Positions 1 to 7,827 of a DNA stretch of 64,000 nucleotides are shown here, piece by piece. The notes below the pieces were generated by a model. The model had not been told where the DNA came from, searched no databases, and worked only from the letters and a program-made list of their open reading frames with translations. Location of the stretch: contig NZ_JAABOO010000001.1 of assembly GCF_010671605.1 (NCBI RefSeq), positions 1,612,001 through 1,676,000 on the forward strand, read 5' to 3'. Made by a program: the position numbers and the translations under genes. How positions within the stretch are numbered: the stretch's first letter is position 1; the number at the start of each line of letters is the position of its first letter. The DNA comes from Leptobacterium flavescens. GTDB taxonomy: Bacteria; Bacteroidota; Bacteroidia; Flavobacteriales; Flavobacteriaceae.

Positions 1-259
1 TAAGTCATATACACCCCTCTTGTTTTCTCCCCTCAAGGGGAGAACAAAATCCTTTAAAAGGGAAGGAATTTTTAAGTGTAGTAATATTAAAATTCTCCTC
101 CTGTCATCCTGAGCGCAGTCGAAGGAAAAGGAGGAGTGGATTCCGTGGGAACGGAAGACGAGGTGGTTCTCCACACCCCTAAAGTCCCCTCAAGGGGACA
201 ATACCAACAACCATCAACCATCAACATACTCCGAAGTGAAACGTAGGAGTAACAACTAA
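1..259. repeat. Intergenic region of dispersed repeats
   Basis: No gene is visible in the first 259 bases. Positions 11-53 match 5737-5779 at 42 of 43 bases. Positions 71-201 share several blocks with 5646-5790: a T-rich lead ending in CTCCTCC, a GGAGGAGTGGATTCCGT block, a GGAAGACGAGGTGGTTCTC block and a CCCCTCAAGGGGACA end. A further unit at 102-125 (core CATCCTGAGCGCAGTCGAAG) sits inside the second block and recurs inverted at 5443-5501. These look like dispersed non-coding repeats, not a decayed protein gene. Confidence 0.7.
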
Positions 260-817
260 TCACTCCCTAAAATACCGATGCTTATAATCTCCCGAAACAA
301 GGATCTTTCTTATATCCTCTTCCAGGCTTACCACAGGGCGTTCTACGATACGGTTGACTTCCTTTCCGTCTTTGTAAAAGATAAAAGTAGGTACCTTTAT
401 GATGTTCAGGCCTTTTTCCTCCCCTCCCGGGCTCTTTTTATAGGCTCCCGGAACATGATCTACACAAATAAGCTTTAATTGCTCTTCCGGAAAGCCCATC
501 GCATCCAGTATTTTGTAAAATCGGGGTACTTCCCGTCTGCTGTCGCCACACCAGGTGCCCAAAAAAACGGTGATCTCGTAATCCCTGATCAGGTCTTTGC
601 TAGCTTCCACAGCTTCTTCATTTACCGGATAGCCGTTGTAATTAGCCTGGAACCAGGCTTTAAAACTGTTTGAGTTCAGGCCTTCGCGGTTTACTTCTCC
701 CAGAAGCTTTTCCCTGCCGTAATTATCGGTAACCATACTGTTGAGTTCCTGCGCCTGAAGTAAGGACACACAAAGCACGAATTGGAATAGGAGAATAACT
801 GTTCTGATTTTTTTCAT
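260..817 (-). CDS. Thioredoxin-like periplasmic protein with a single active-site cysteine
   Basis: The 185-residue protein has an N-terminal signal peptide (roughly residues 1-22, ending LLQAQ) and a thioredoxin fold from about residue 60. The active-site segment reads GTWCGDSRREVPRF with Cys90; the usual second cysteine of WCxxC is replaced by serine. The cis-proline segment is present as KVPTFIFYKDG near residue 142. With only one active-site cysteine it is unlikely to act as an ordinary dithiol oxidoreductase; a monothiol or binding role is possible. WCGDS-type thioredoxins are common in Bacteroidota. It stands alone and is divergent from the histidine kinase gene at 1030. Confidence 0.75.
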   Translation of the reverse strand: MKKIRTVILLFQFVLCVSLLQAQELNSMVTDNYGREKLLGEVNREGLNSNSFKAWFQANYNGYPVNEEAVEASKDLIRDYEITVFLGTWCGDSRREVPRFYKILDAMGFPEEQLKLICVDHVPGAYKKSPGGEEKGLNIIKVPTFIFYKDGKEVNRIVERPVVSLEEDIRKILVSGDYKHRYFRE

Positions 818-877
818 GATGATATTTTGGTATCCAAACCTAGATGCTCACAGGCAGGATTACCAAAAAACTGTATC

Positions 878-948
878 AACAACAGGCAAAACCATACAAG
901 CTCTTCCGAAGGAAGTACATAGCGGTTTTTCATGAGCTTCCTGTTGTT
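878..948. repeat. Long imperfect inverted repeat between divergent genes
   Basis: The right arm at 934-948 (GAGCTTCCTGTTGTT) is complementary to two left-hand blocks, AACAACAGG at 878-886 and AAGCTC at 898-903, separated by an 11-base bulge. A small internal hairpin (CTTCC-gaa-GGAAG) lies near 904-914. It sits upstream of the kinase gene start at 1030 and could be an operator or a structured leader. Confidence 0.4.
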
Positions 949-981
949 CGTACCTTCTATATGGTATTTTGTACATCTCCT

Positions 982-1012
982 TTGAATACTTGTAACAATC
1001 TTAGTACATTTC
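982..1012 (+). promoter_or_regulatory. Candidate promoter of the LytS-type kinase gene
   Basis: TTG at 982-984 is followed after 20 bases by TACATTTC at 1005-1012, seven of eight matches to the Bacteroidota -7 box TAnnTTTG. The leader to the ATG at 1030 would be about 10 bases. This is a pattern match only. Confidence 0.3.
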
Positions 1013-1029
1013 AGCTATAAAAAACAGGA

Positions 1030-2004
1030 ATGAAGTTTTTGAGTCATACCATATCCAGAATACTTATACATCTGCTCTTCTGGTTATTGTTTGTATTCAT
1101 TTCTCTCTATGTCTTTTCCGATTATTACTGGGCCGAAAACCCTTTTTTGCAGTTCCTGTTTATCTTAATAGCCATCGTTTATCTCAATAATCGTTTTCTC
1201 CTTCCCTTTTTTATGCGGAAGAAATTGTATATCCCCTATGTACTTATCATCGGTCTTATAGCCTTTTATGCCACCCAGCTATACTGTAACTACTTTACCC
1301 AATGTGGTTGTACCGTTATGACCTGTATGTCCAACTATTTATGGCAGACCCTGGTACCCCTTATTTTCTTTTCCTTTAACTGGATGTTGTTCCGGTACCT
1401 CGAAAAACATGAGGAAGTAGAACTGGCTAAAAAGGAGAACACGGAGATGGAATTAAAACTACTGAAGTCGCAGATAGATCCTCATGTATTGTTTAACAAT
1501 CTCAATACTATCTACTCCTTTTCACTTGAAAAACCCGATAAAGTTCCCGAGCTGGTACTAATGCTTTCAGACAACCTGAAGCATATGCTGTATGAAAGCA
1601 ATACACAGACCGTAGCCCTTGAAAAGGAGATCGACTTTATCGATAATTATATAGCGTTTCAAAAGCTGAGGACCGAAGGAGTAAAGGAAGTTGTTTACAA
1701 TAAACAGATCGGTCCGAATGCATTTAAAATTGCCCCGTTAATACTTATCAGTTGCATTGAAAATGCTTTTAAGCACAGCAGTGCGAACAGTACCATTAAA
1801 ATAGATCTTTTTTTGGAAGGAAATATTTTGAATTGCACTTGCGAAAACAGCTGTGATCCAAATCCCGAAGAGACCGACAGAAATAAAATAGGGCTGGAGA
1901 ACCTTAAAAAACGTTTATCTTTATTGTATAAGGACAAGCACCGTTTTGAGATCAGCAAGTCGGAAGACCTGTTCCGTACCAGCCTAAGCATCGACCTCGT
2001 ATGA
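1030..2004 (+). CDS. Sensor histidine kinase, LytS/YehU family
   Basis: The 324-residue membrane kinase has four predicted membrane segments in residues 1-120, a short linker and a His_kinase/HATPase module. The phosphoacceptor segment is SQIDPHVLFNNLNT with His152, the usual LytS-type motif. An N-box-like stretch ISCIENAFKHS lies near residue 238 and a G-box-like GLENLKKRL near 285. There is no extracellular sensor domain, so the signal is probably read within the membrane. The stop overlaps the start of the LytTR regulator by four bases (ATGA), so the two are translationally coupled and very likely form a pair. Confidence 0.9.
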   Translation: MKFLSHTISRILIHLLFWLLFVFISLYVFSDYYWAENPFLQFLFILIAIVYLNNRFLLPFFMRKKLYIPYVLIIGLIAFYATQLYCNYFTQCGCTVMTCMSNYLWQTLVPLIFFSFNWMLFRYLEKHEEVELAKKENTEMELKLLKSQIDPHVLFNNLNTIYSFSLEKPDKVPELVLMLSDNLKHMLYESNTQTVALEKEIDFIDNYIAFQKLRTEGVKEVVYNKQIGPNAFKIAPLILISCIENAFKHSSANSTIKIDLFLEGNILNCTCENSCDPNPEETDRNKIGLENLKKRLSLLYKDKHRFEISKSEDLFRTSLSIDLV

Positions 2005-2696
2005 ATTGTATAATTGTAGAAGACGAAATCCCCGCCCAGCGTATCATCAGGAACTATTGTTCCAGGATAGATGACCTTCATATTGCAGGTGTCTTTAATT
2101 CTGCATTAAAGGCCAATTCCTTTTTGAACTCCAATGATGTCGATCTTATTTTTTTAGACATCAACCTCCCCGATATTACGGGAATGGATTTTTTAAAAAG
2201 CCTCAGCAAACCACCTTTGGTGATCATGACCACGGCTTATCCGAACTATGCCGCAGAGAGTTTTGAGCTGGACACTATTATCGATTACCTGGTAAAACCC
2301 TTTTCGCTTAATCGCTTTTTAAAAGCCATCAATAAAGTAAACGATCTGAAACAGCAGAGCGCAACAGTTCCCGAAGATCCGGAAGCCGCTTCCTTTTTTC
2401 TGAGTATCGATAAGACCCATCACCGGATTTACTTTAACGACATTAAATATGTGATGTCTGAACGCAACTACTGCAGTCTGGTTACCACCAAAACCCGTTA
2501 CACCTATATAGAATCGCTTAAAAAGCTGGAAGCCGAGCTGCCTTCATACCCTTTTATCAGGATTCATAAATCCTATATCGTTAACAGCAGGTATATTGAT
2601 AAAATATCGGGAAATATGATCTATATCGAGGAGAATAAGATCCCCATAGGACGTACTTACCGGGCCGCTTTATTCAAACTCCTGGAACTTTCCTGA
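2001..2696 (+). CDS. LytTR-family DNA-binding response regulator
   Basis: The 231-residue protein has an N-terminal receiver domain (acidic pocket ED at residues 7-8, phosphoacceptor Asp53 in LIFLDINLPD, Lys in YLVKPF) and a C-terminal LytTR DNA-binding domain from about residue 135 (IKYVMSERNYCSLVTT, FIRIHKSYIVN). It should be phosphorylated by the kinase encoded just upstream. LytTR regulators bind short direct repeats; its targets are not known from the sequence, but the M28 peptidase and ggt genes immediately downstream on the same strand are candidates. Confidence 0.92.
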   Translation: MNCIIVEDEIPAQRIIRNYCSRIDDLHIAGVFNSALKANSFLNSNDVDLIFLDINLPDITGMDFLKSLSKPPLVIMTTAYPNYAAESFELDTIIDYLVKPFSLNRFLKAINKVNDLKQQSATVPEDPEAASFFLSIDKTHHRIYFNDIKYVMSERNYCSLVTTKTRYTYIESLKKLEAELPSYPFIRIHKSYIVNSRYIDKISGNMIYIEENKIPIGRTYRAALFKLLELS

Positions 2697-2750
2697 GTAT
2701 CATATAATCTTTTTATCTTAGTCATTTATAAATCAAGATCTTGAAGCACT

Positions 2751-3647
2751 ATGAAAAATAATGTCTTTGCTCTTTTTGCAACCCTTCTGATTTCATTACC
2801 CCTTTATGTTGGAGCCCAGGTTTCTTTTGATGAAGAACGTTTACTGGAGCGCTTGAAAACCCTTTCTTCGGATGCTTTTGAGGGAAGAAGAACAGGCGAA
2901 GAAGGAAATGCCAAAGCCAGAGCATACCTTATAAGCGAATTTAAAAAGCTCAATGTAAAATCTTTCGGAAGCAAATACGATCATCGTTTCAGCTTTAAGG
3001 TAGGCGATAAGGAATACAATGCCGTAAATGTACTGGCACAGTTTAAGGGAACCGAACATCCCGATAAATATATTGTGGTAAGTGCGCATTACGATCACCT
3101 GGGAATTCAGAAAGGGAAGATCTATAACGGGGCCGACGACGATGCCTCCGGAGTAGCCGCTCTTTTCAGCTTTGCGGAATACCTGACTAAAAACCCTCCG
3201 AAGCACACGGTGGTTATTGCCGCTTTTGATGCTGAGGAACTGGGTCTAAGAGGTGCAAAGTATTTTGTAGAGAAAATGAAAAACACCACCATTGTAGCTA
3301 ATATTAATATGGATATGATCAGCAGGAGTCCTAAAAATGAGATCTATGTGGTGGGTACCCGCTATAATGAGAGTTTAAAAAAGATTATCGAAGGTTTTAA
3401 AAATCCCACTTCCACTAAAATACTCATAGGACATGACGGGACCGACGGCAAGCAGGACTGGACCTATGCTTCAGATCACGGGCCTTTCCATGCACAGAAG
3501 ATCCCTTTCCTTTATTTCGGCGATGAAGATCATCCGGGTTATCATCACCCTTCCGATGATTTTGAAAATATAACCCCCGATTTCTATAAAAACACGGTAA
3601 AAATTATCCTTTCGGTCTTTACGGAGATCGATAAAAAAGGATTATAA
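2751..3647 (+). CDS. M28-family zinc metallopeptidase, exported
   Basis: The 298-residue protein has a signal peptide (residues 1-22, ending YVGAQ) followed by an M28 aminopeptidase domain. The metal ligands are all visible: His in SAHYDHLG, Asp in NGADDDASG, the Glu pair in AFDAEELG, Asp in NINMDMIS, and His in YHHPSDDFEN. It is therefore expected to be an active di-zinc aminopeptidase in the periplasm or outside the cell. It lies 22 bases before the gamma-glutamyltransferase gene on the same strand, so the two may be co-transcribed in peptide and glutathione breakdown. Confidence 0.9.
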   Translation: MKNNVFALFATLLISLPLYVGAQVSFDEERLLERLKTLSSDAFEGRRTGEEGNAKARAYLISEFKKLNVKSFGSKYDHRFSFKVGDKEYNAVNVLAQFKGTEHPDKYIVVSAHYDHLGIQKGKIYNGADDDASGVAALFSFAEYLTKNPPKHTVVIAAFDAEELGLRGAKYFVEKMKNTTIVANINMDMISRSPKNEIYVVGTRYNESLKKIIEGFKNPTSTKILIGHDGTDGKQDWTYASDHGPFHAQKIPFLYFGDEDHPGYHHPSDDFENITPDFYKNTVKIILSVFTEIDKKGL

Positions 3648-3668
3648 TCACCTTTAAAACATACAGAT

Positions 3669-5309
3669 ATGCGTATTGGTCTGAAAATTAAATGGCTGTT
3701 CCTCTTCTTAATAGCATGTTCCTGCGCCGATTCGCAGCCTCAGGCAGAGATCAAGGGAAGTGTGGCATCTGCCCATCCGCTGGCTACCAAAGCGGGGATG
3801 GAAGTCCTTGAAAAAGGCGGGAACGCCTTCGACGCCGCAATTGCAGTGGCTGCCACGCTTAATGTAGTCGAGCCCATGATGTCGGGGATAGGAGGTTATG
3901 GTACGATCATGATCTATGATGCATCTTCAGATCAGGTGCGTTTTTTAAATTCCAGCGGACGCTTTCCGGTTAAAACCAATACCGATCTGATGCGGGAACC
4001 CACACCCGATTTTATGAAGAACCGCGTGGGGCCCAAATCGATATCTACTCCGGGAAACCTAAATGCCTGGGCAGATATGCATGCAACCTATGGGAAACTG
4101 GATTGGAAAGAACTCTTCGGGTCTGCCATTACACACGCAGAGAACGGCTTTAGCATCAGTCCGGCAACCGCACGGTGGATCAATATAGCTTTTGAGGATT
4201 TCTCGCCTTATACCCGCTCTTTTTACGGAAAAGACGGAGAACCTTTACAACAGGGTGATAAGCTTGTACAAGCCGATCTGGCAAAGACCTTTAAAACGGT
4301 CGCATCAGAAGGAGTGGAACCTTTTTACAAGGGAACACTGGCCGAAGCTATTGATAAAAAAATGGAGGAGGCAGGAAGTTTTCTCTCGCTGGAAGACCTG
4401 CAAAACAATAAGGCTGAGTGGTGGAAACCTCTAAAGTTCGATTACAAAGGATATGAGGTCTATACCGCTTCCCTACCGGCAAATTCCTTTCCCGCATTTC
4501 TCAATCTCGGGATCATGGCACAGTTCTCTGATGAGAAGCTTGAACACAATTCTCCGGAGTATCTCCACTTGTTTGCCGAGATGACCAAAGAGTCCTATAA
4601 GGCACGTCTCGCCTATTCCTTCGATCCGGAGGTAAAGATCGCTCCGATAGACAGTCTTTTATCCGAACCGGCACTAAAAGCGGCCGCTGCGGCTATAAAC
4701 CGGGAAAAGGCCACAGAATTTGTTCCGCCCTTTTCGGGAGACAGTCGTAATACCACACATTTTGTGGTAGTGGATAAATGGGGAAATACGGTGAGTGCCA
4801 CCCAAACCCTGGGGAATTTATTCGGGAGCAGGATCATGGTAGAAGGTACAGGAGTATGGCTAAACAACTCTATGGCCTATTCCACCTTTGAACCTAAAGG
4901 GAATCCAATGGATGCATTTCCCGGAAGGCATAAACTATCGGGAGACTGTCCCATTATCATTATGAAAGACGGTAAGTTATGGGCTGCATTGGGTACACCC
5001 GGCGGACATACGATCACACAAAATGTTCCTCAGATCATCTTTAACCTCATCGATTTCGATATGTCGATGCAACAAGCTATAGACGCCCCTAAAATTGCTT
5101 TTGTGGAACCGGACAGGATCGTTGCCGATCCCGATCTGAATGACGACCTGATCAATTCCCTTCGGGAAAAAGGGCATAATGTGGCTAAACGAACCATCGG
5201 TAACGCCAACGGTATAAAACTCATCAGAAACGAAAAAGGCGAAATTATCGGTTACGAAGCCGGAATGGATAAACGCGGTGAAGGCCGTGCCTCCGTAGTG
5301 GATCATTAG
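3669..5309 (+). CDS. ggt: Gamma-glutamyltransferase (GGT), probable lipoprotein
   Basis: This 546-residue enzyme transfers or hydrolyses gamma-glutamyl groups of glutathione and related peptides. The N-terminus has a short basic and hydrophobic segment with a lipobox-like LIAC ending at Cys17. The proenzyme maturation site is visible as RNTTHFVVVDKWGNTVSAT, where Thr362 is the expected new N-terminus and nucleophile of the small subunit. The oxyanion and gamma-glutamate segment appears as LGTPGGHTITQNV. Length is close to that of other GGTs. It follows the M28 peptidase gene and is followed by an 18-base palindrome and repeats. Confidence 0.92.
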   Translation: MRIGLKIKWLFLFLIACSCADSQPQAEIKGSVASAHPLATKAGMEVLEKGGNAFDAAIAVAATLNVVEPMMSGIGGYGTIMIYDASSDQVRFLNSSGRFPVKTNTDLMREPTPDFMKNRVGPKSISTPGNLNAWADMHATYGKLDWKELFGSAITHAENGFSISPATARWINIAFEDFSPYTRSFYGKDGEPLQQGDKLVQADLAKTFKTVASEGVEPFYKGTLAEAIDKKMEEAGSFLSLEDLQNNKAEWWKPLKFDYKGYEVYTASLPANSFPAFLNLGIMAQFSDEKLEHNSPEYLHLFAEMTKESYKARLAYSFDPEVKIAPIDSLLSEPALKAAAAAINREKATEFVPPFSGDSRNTTHFVVVDKWGNTVSATQTLGNLFGSRIMVEGTGVWLNNSMAYSTFEPKGNPMDAFPGRHKLSGDCPIIIMKDGKLWAALGTPGGHTITQNVPQIIFNLIDFDMSMQQAIDAPKIAFVEPDRIVADPDLNDDLINSLREKGHNVAKRTIGNANGIKLIRNEKGEIIGYEAGMDKRGEGRASVVDH

Positions 5310-5313
5310 TTAG

Positions 5314-5331
5314 TCCCGATAGCTATCGGGA
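5314..5331. repeat. Perfect 18-base palindrome after ggt
   Basis: TCCCGATAGCTATCGGGA begins five bases after the ggt stop codon and is perfectly self-complementary. It has no T tract. From general knowledge this palindrome is frequent between genes in Flavobacteriia, so it is probably a dispersed repeat that may also end or protect the ggt transcript. Confidence 0.65.
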
Positions 5332-5411
5332 TGAGTACTTAGTATTGAGTACAGAGAGGTTTACGAATTACGATTTTGGATTGACGATTATTGGAATGTT
5401 GAGTTTTAAAT
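5332..5411 (+). repeat. 80-bp direct repeat, copy 1
   Basis: Copy 1 of an 80-bp direct repeat; copy 2 is at 5553-5632, exactly 221 bases later, with about 77 of 80 bases identical. The unit is AT-rich, starts TGAGTACTTAGTATTGAGTA and ends GAGTTTTAAAT. No reading frame runs through it. Confidence 0.85.
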
Positions 5412-5442
5412 GTTGAATGCTAAATTTTTTTCAAGTCACCAT

Positions 5443-5501
5443 TCCTTCGACTTGCGCCTCCGCTATAGCTTCAGCGGCACGCGGGCGCTCAGGATGACAG
5501 G
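5443..5501. repeat. Dispersed repeat interrupted by a GC-rich hairpin
   Basis: The outer parts (TCCTTCGACT at 5443-5452 and GCGCTCAGGATGACAGG at 5485-5501) are the inverted copy of the unit at 102-125. Here they are split by a 32-base GC-rich insert at 5453-5484 which can itself fold (CCGCT...AGCGG). It is a repeat within a repeat. Confidence 0.7.
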
Positions 5502-5552
5502 AGAATAATCATTAATCAACTACGCTAACAACTAACAACCACCAAAAAGTAG

Positions 5553-5632
5553 TGAGTACTTAGTATTGAGTACAGAGAGGTTTACGAATTACGATCTTGG
5601 ATTGACGATTATTAGAATATTGAGTTTTAAAT
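5553..5632 (+). repeat. 80-bp direct repeat, copy 2
   Basis: Second copy of the repeat at 5332-5411. The three substitutions seen are one in the central GATTTTGG/GATCTTGG stretch and two near the end of the unit. Confidence 0.85.
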
Positions 5633-5645
5633 CAACCCTTTCGTC

Positions 5646-5790
5646 TTTAAGTGTGGCATTAATAAAATTCTCCTCCTTTTGAAGGAGGAGTGGATTCCGT
5701 TTCAGGAATCTGTAACGGAAGACGAGGTGGTTCTCTACACCCCTCTTGTTTTCTCCCCTCAAAGGGAGAACAAAATCCTCAAGGGGACAT
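5646..5790. repeat. Composite dispersed repeat shared with the left edge of the window
   Basis: This stretch repeats blocks found at 71-201 and 11-53: the T-rich lead into CTCCTCC, the GGAGGAGTGGATTCCGT block at 5684-5700, the GGAAGACGAGGTGGTTCTC block, and then the 43-base block at 5737-5779. The block order differs from the left-edge copy, where the 43-base block comes first. The remaining bases to 5860 are simple-sequence AAC/CTAA-rich DNA with no gene. Confidence 0.7.
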
Positions 5791-5860
5791 TACTAACCGC
5801 TAATTGCTAAAAGCTAACCACCAACAACTAAAAACCAGCAACCAACAACTAACCGCTAAA

Positions 5861-7558
5861 TCAATGCTCTACGGCATCTCCGGCGCCTTTAGGAATACGG
5901 ATATCCTCTACAATAGCAACTACCTCGGCAGGAGGTTTGGGAGTAAAAGCAGATATAAGAATGGAGATCCCAAAATTCAGTAGCATTCCGATAGTCCCGA
6001 AACCTTCGGGAGAGATCCCGAACCACCAGTTATCCGGACCGCTGTTCTCTTCACTTCCTATCCAGTGCAGTTTAAACCGTGCAATATAGTAAAGCGTGAT
6101 CCCCAGGCCGAATACCATTCCGGCAATAGCGCCTTCTTTGTTCATTCTTTTTGAAAAGATCCCCATTACAATGGCGGGGAAAAAGGAAGCCGCAGCAAGG
6201 CCGAATGCCAGGGCCACTACAGAGGCGACGAATCCCGGTGGGTTGATCCCGAAATAACCGGCAATACAAACCGCAATAACAGCAGCTCCTCTTGCTGCCC
6301 ATAGTTCTCCTTTTTCGGATATGCCAGGTAAGACCATCTTTTTCAGGAAATCGTGAGAGATAGAGGAGGAGATCACCAGTAACAATCCGGCAGCCGTAGA
6401 GAGTGCCGCTGCCAGGCCTCCGGCAGCCACCAGGGCAATAACCCAGTTCGGCAATCTTGCAATTTCGGGATTGGCCAATACCATAATATCCCGGTCTATC
6501 GTGAGTTCGTTGGCGGAAGCATCCGCAACATATTGTATTTTCCCGTCTCCGTTCTTATCGTCATAAGTAAGCAGGCCTGTTGTTTCCCATTTGGTAAACC
6601 ATTCGGGCATGTCTTTATATTCCTTATCGCTTACGGTCTCGATTAAATTGGTCCTGGCAAAAACCGCAATAGCCGGAGCCGTGGTATAAAGTACAGCAAT
6701 AAAGATGAGTGCGTATAATGCCGATTTTCGCGCATCCTTTACCCTGGGAACCGTAAAAAAGCGAACGATCACATGAGGTAAGCCGGCAGTTCCGAGCATC
6801 AGGGCCGCTGTTATAAAAAATACGTCTATAGTAGATTTGCTTCCGGAAGTATATTCGTGAAAACCAAGCTCCCGGTGCAAGCCGTCAAGTTTATCCAGCA
6901 GATAGGTCCCGTCGGTACCGCTTCCTCCAAAACCTAATTGAGGAACGGGGTTTCCAGCCATCTGAATAGATATAAAAATAGCGGGAACCATAAAAGCAAA
7001 AATAAGTACACAGTACTGGGCCACCTGGGTATAGGTAATACCTTTCATTCCTCCGAGTACCGCATAGAACAATACGATAATCATTCCTATGATCACACCG
7101 GTATTAACATCGACTTCCAGGAAGCGGGAAAAAACCACTCCTACTCCCCGCATCTGTCCGGCCACATAGGTAAAAGAGACGAATAAGGCACAAATGACCG
7201 CCACTCCCCTTGCGATATTGGAATAATAGCGATCTCCAATAAAATCGGGGACCGTAAACTTACCGAACTTCCTCAGATAGGGTGCCAGCAAGAGAGCCAG
7301 CAGCACATAACCTCCGGTCCATCCCATAAGATATACCGAGCCGTCATAACCGGCAAAGGAAATGATCCCTGCCATGGAAATAAAGGAAGCTGCAGACATC
7401 CAGTCGGCAGCAGTTGCCATTCCGTTTGCCAGGGGAGAAACTCCTCCGCCTGCTACATAAAAATCTTTGGTAGATGCCGCCTTCGACCAGATAGCGATCC
7501 CGATATAGAGCAGGAAAGTAATAACAACAATGAGGTAGGTCCAGCTTTGAATATCCAT
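5861..7558 (-). CDS. Sodium:solute symporter large subunit (VC_2705-type)
   Basis: The 565-residue polytopic membrane protein belongs to the SSS family, with about 12-13 membrane segments and the family signature region around residues 30-70 (KDFYVAGGGVSPLANGMATAADWMSAASF). It is preceded by a DUF4212 small subunit, the arrangement of the VC_2705 symporter subfamily, whose members import acetate-like or other small organic acids with sodium; the substrate here is not known. A loop between membrane segments contains DDKNGDGKIQY (about residues 333-343), an EF-hand-like calcium loop. The stop lies beside the repeat region; the start is two bases from the end of the small-subunit gene. Confidence 0.9.
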   Translation of the reverse strand: MDIQSWTYLIVVITFLLYIGIAIWSKAASTKDFYVAGGGVSPLANGMATAADWMSAASFISMAGIISFAGYDGSVYLMGWTGGYVLLALLLAPYLRKFGKFTVPDFIGDRYYSNIARGVAVICALFVSFTYVAGQMRGVGVVFSRFLEVDVNTGVIIGMIIVLFYAVLGGMKGITYTQVAQYCVLIFAFMVPAIFISIQMAGNPVPQLGFGGSGTDGTYLLDKLDGLHRELGFHEYTSGSKSTIDVFFITAALMLGTAGLPHVIVRFFTVPRVKDARKSALYALIFIAVLYTTAPAIAVFARTNLIETVSDKEYKDMPEWFTKWETTGLLTYDDKNGDGKIQYVADASANELTIDRDIMVLANPEIARLPNWVIALVAAGGLAAALSTAAGLLLVISSSISHDFLKKMVLPGISEKGELWAARGAAVIAVCIAGYFGINPPGFVASVVALAFGLAAASFFPAIVMGIFSKRMNKEGAIAGMVFGLGITLYYIARFKLHWIGSEENSGPDNWWFGISPEGFGTIGMLLNFGISILISAFTPKPPAEVVAIVEDIRIPKGAGDAVEH

Positions 7559-7560
7559 AT

Positions 7561-7815
7561 CTATTCGTCCAGGTTATATTTTTTATCAAGCTTGTTCATT
7601 AAGCGGACATATACGAAAATAAGAATGACAAAAACATAGATAGATCCCTGTTGTGCAAACCAGAATCCCAGTTTAAAACCTCCCAGCCGGATGCTGTTCA
7701 GCTCATCTACCAACAGGATCCCGAAGCCGTAAGATACCAGAAACCAGATACTCAAAAGTATAGCCAGGTATTTAAGGTTCTCCTTCCAGTATGCCTTTCT
7801 GCTGTCTTTATTCAT
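7561..7815 (-). CDS. DUF4212 symporter small subunit
   Basis: This is an 84-residue protein with two membrane helices (about residues 14-34 and 49-68) and charged ends. DUF4212 proteins are encoded directly before VC_2705-type sodium/solute symporters and are thought to be their small subunit. The gene is two bases upstream of the large-subunit gene on the same strand, consistent with a fixed complex. Its role in the complex is inferred from gene order, not shown. Confidence 0.88.
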   Translation of the reverse strand: MNKDSRKAYWKENLKYLAILLSIWFLVSYGFGILLVDELNSIRLGGFKLGFWFAQQGSIYVFVILIFVYVRLMNKLDKKYNLDE

Positions 7816-7827
7816 TGTAACAGGATA

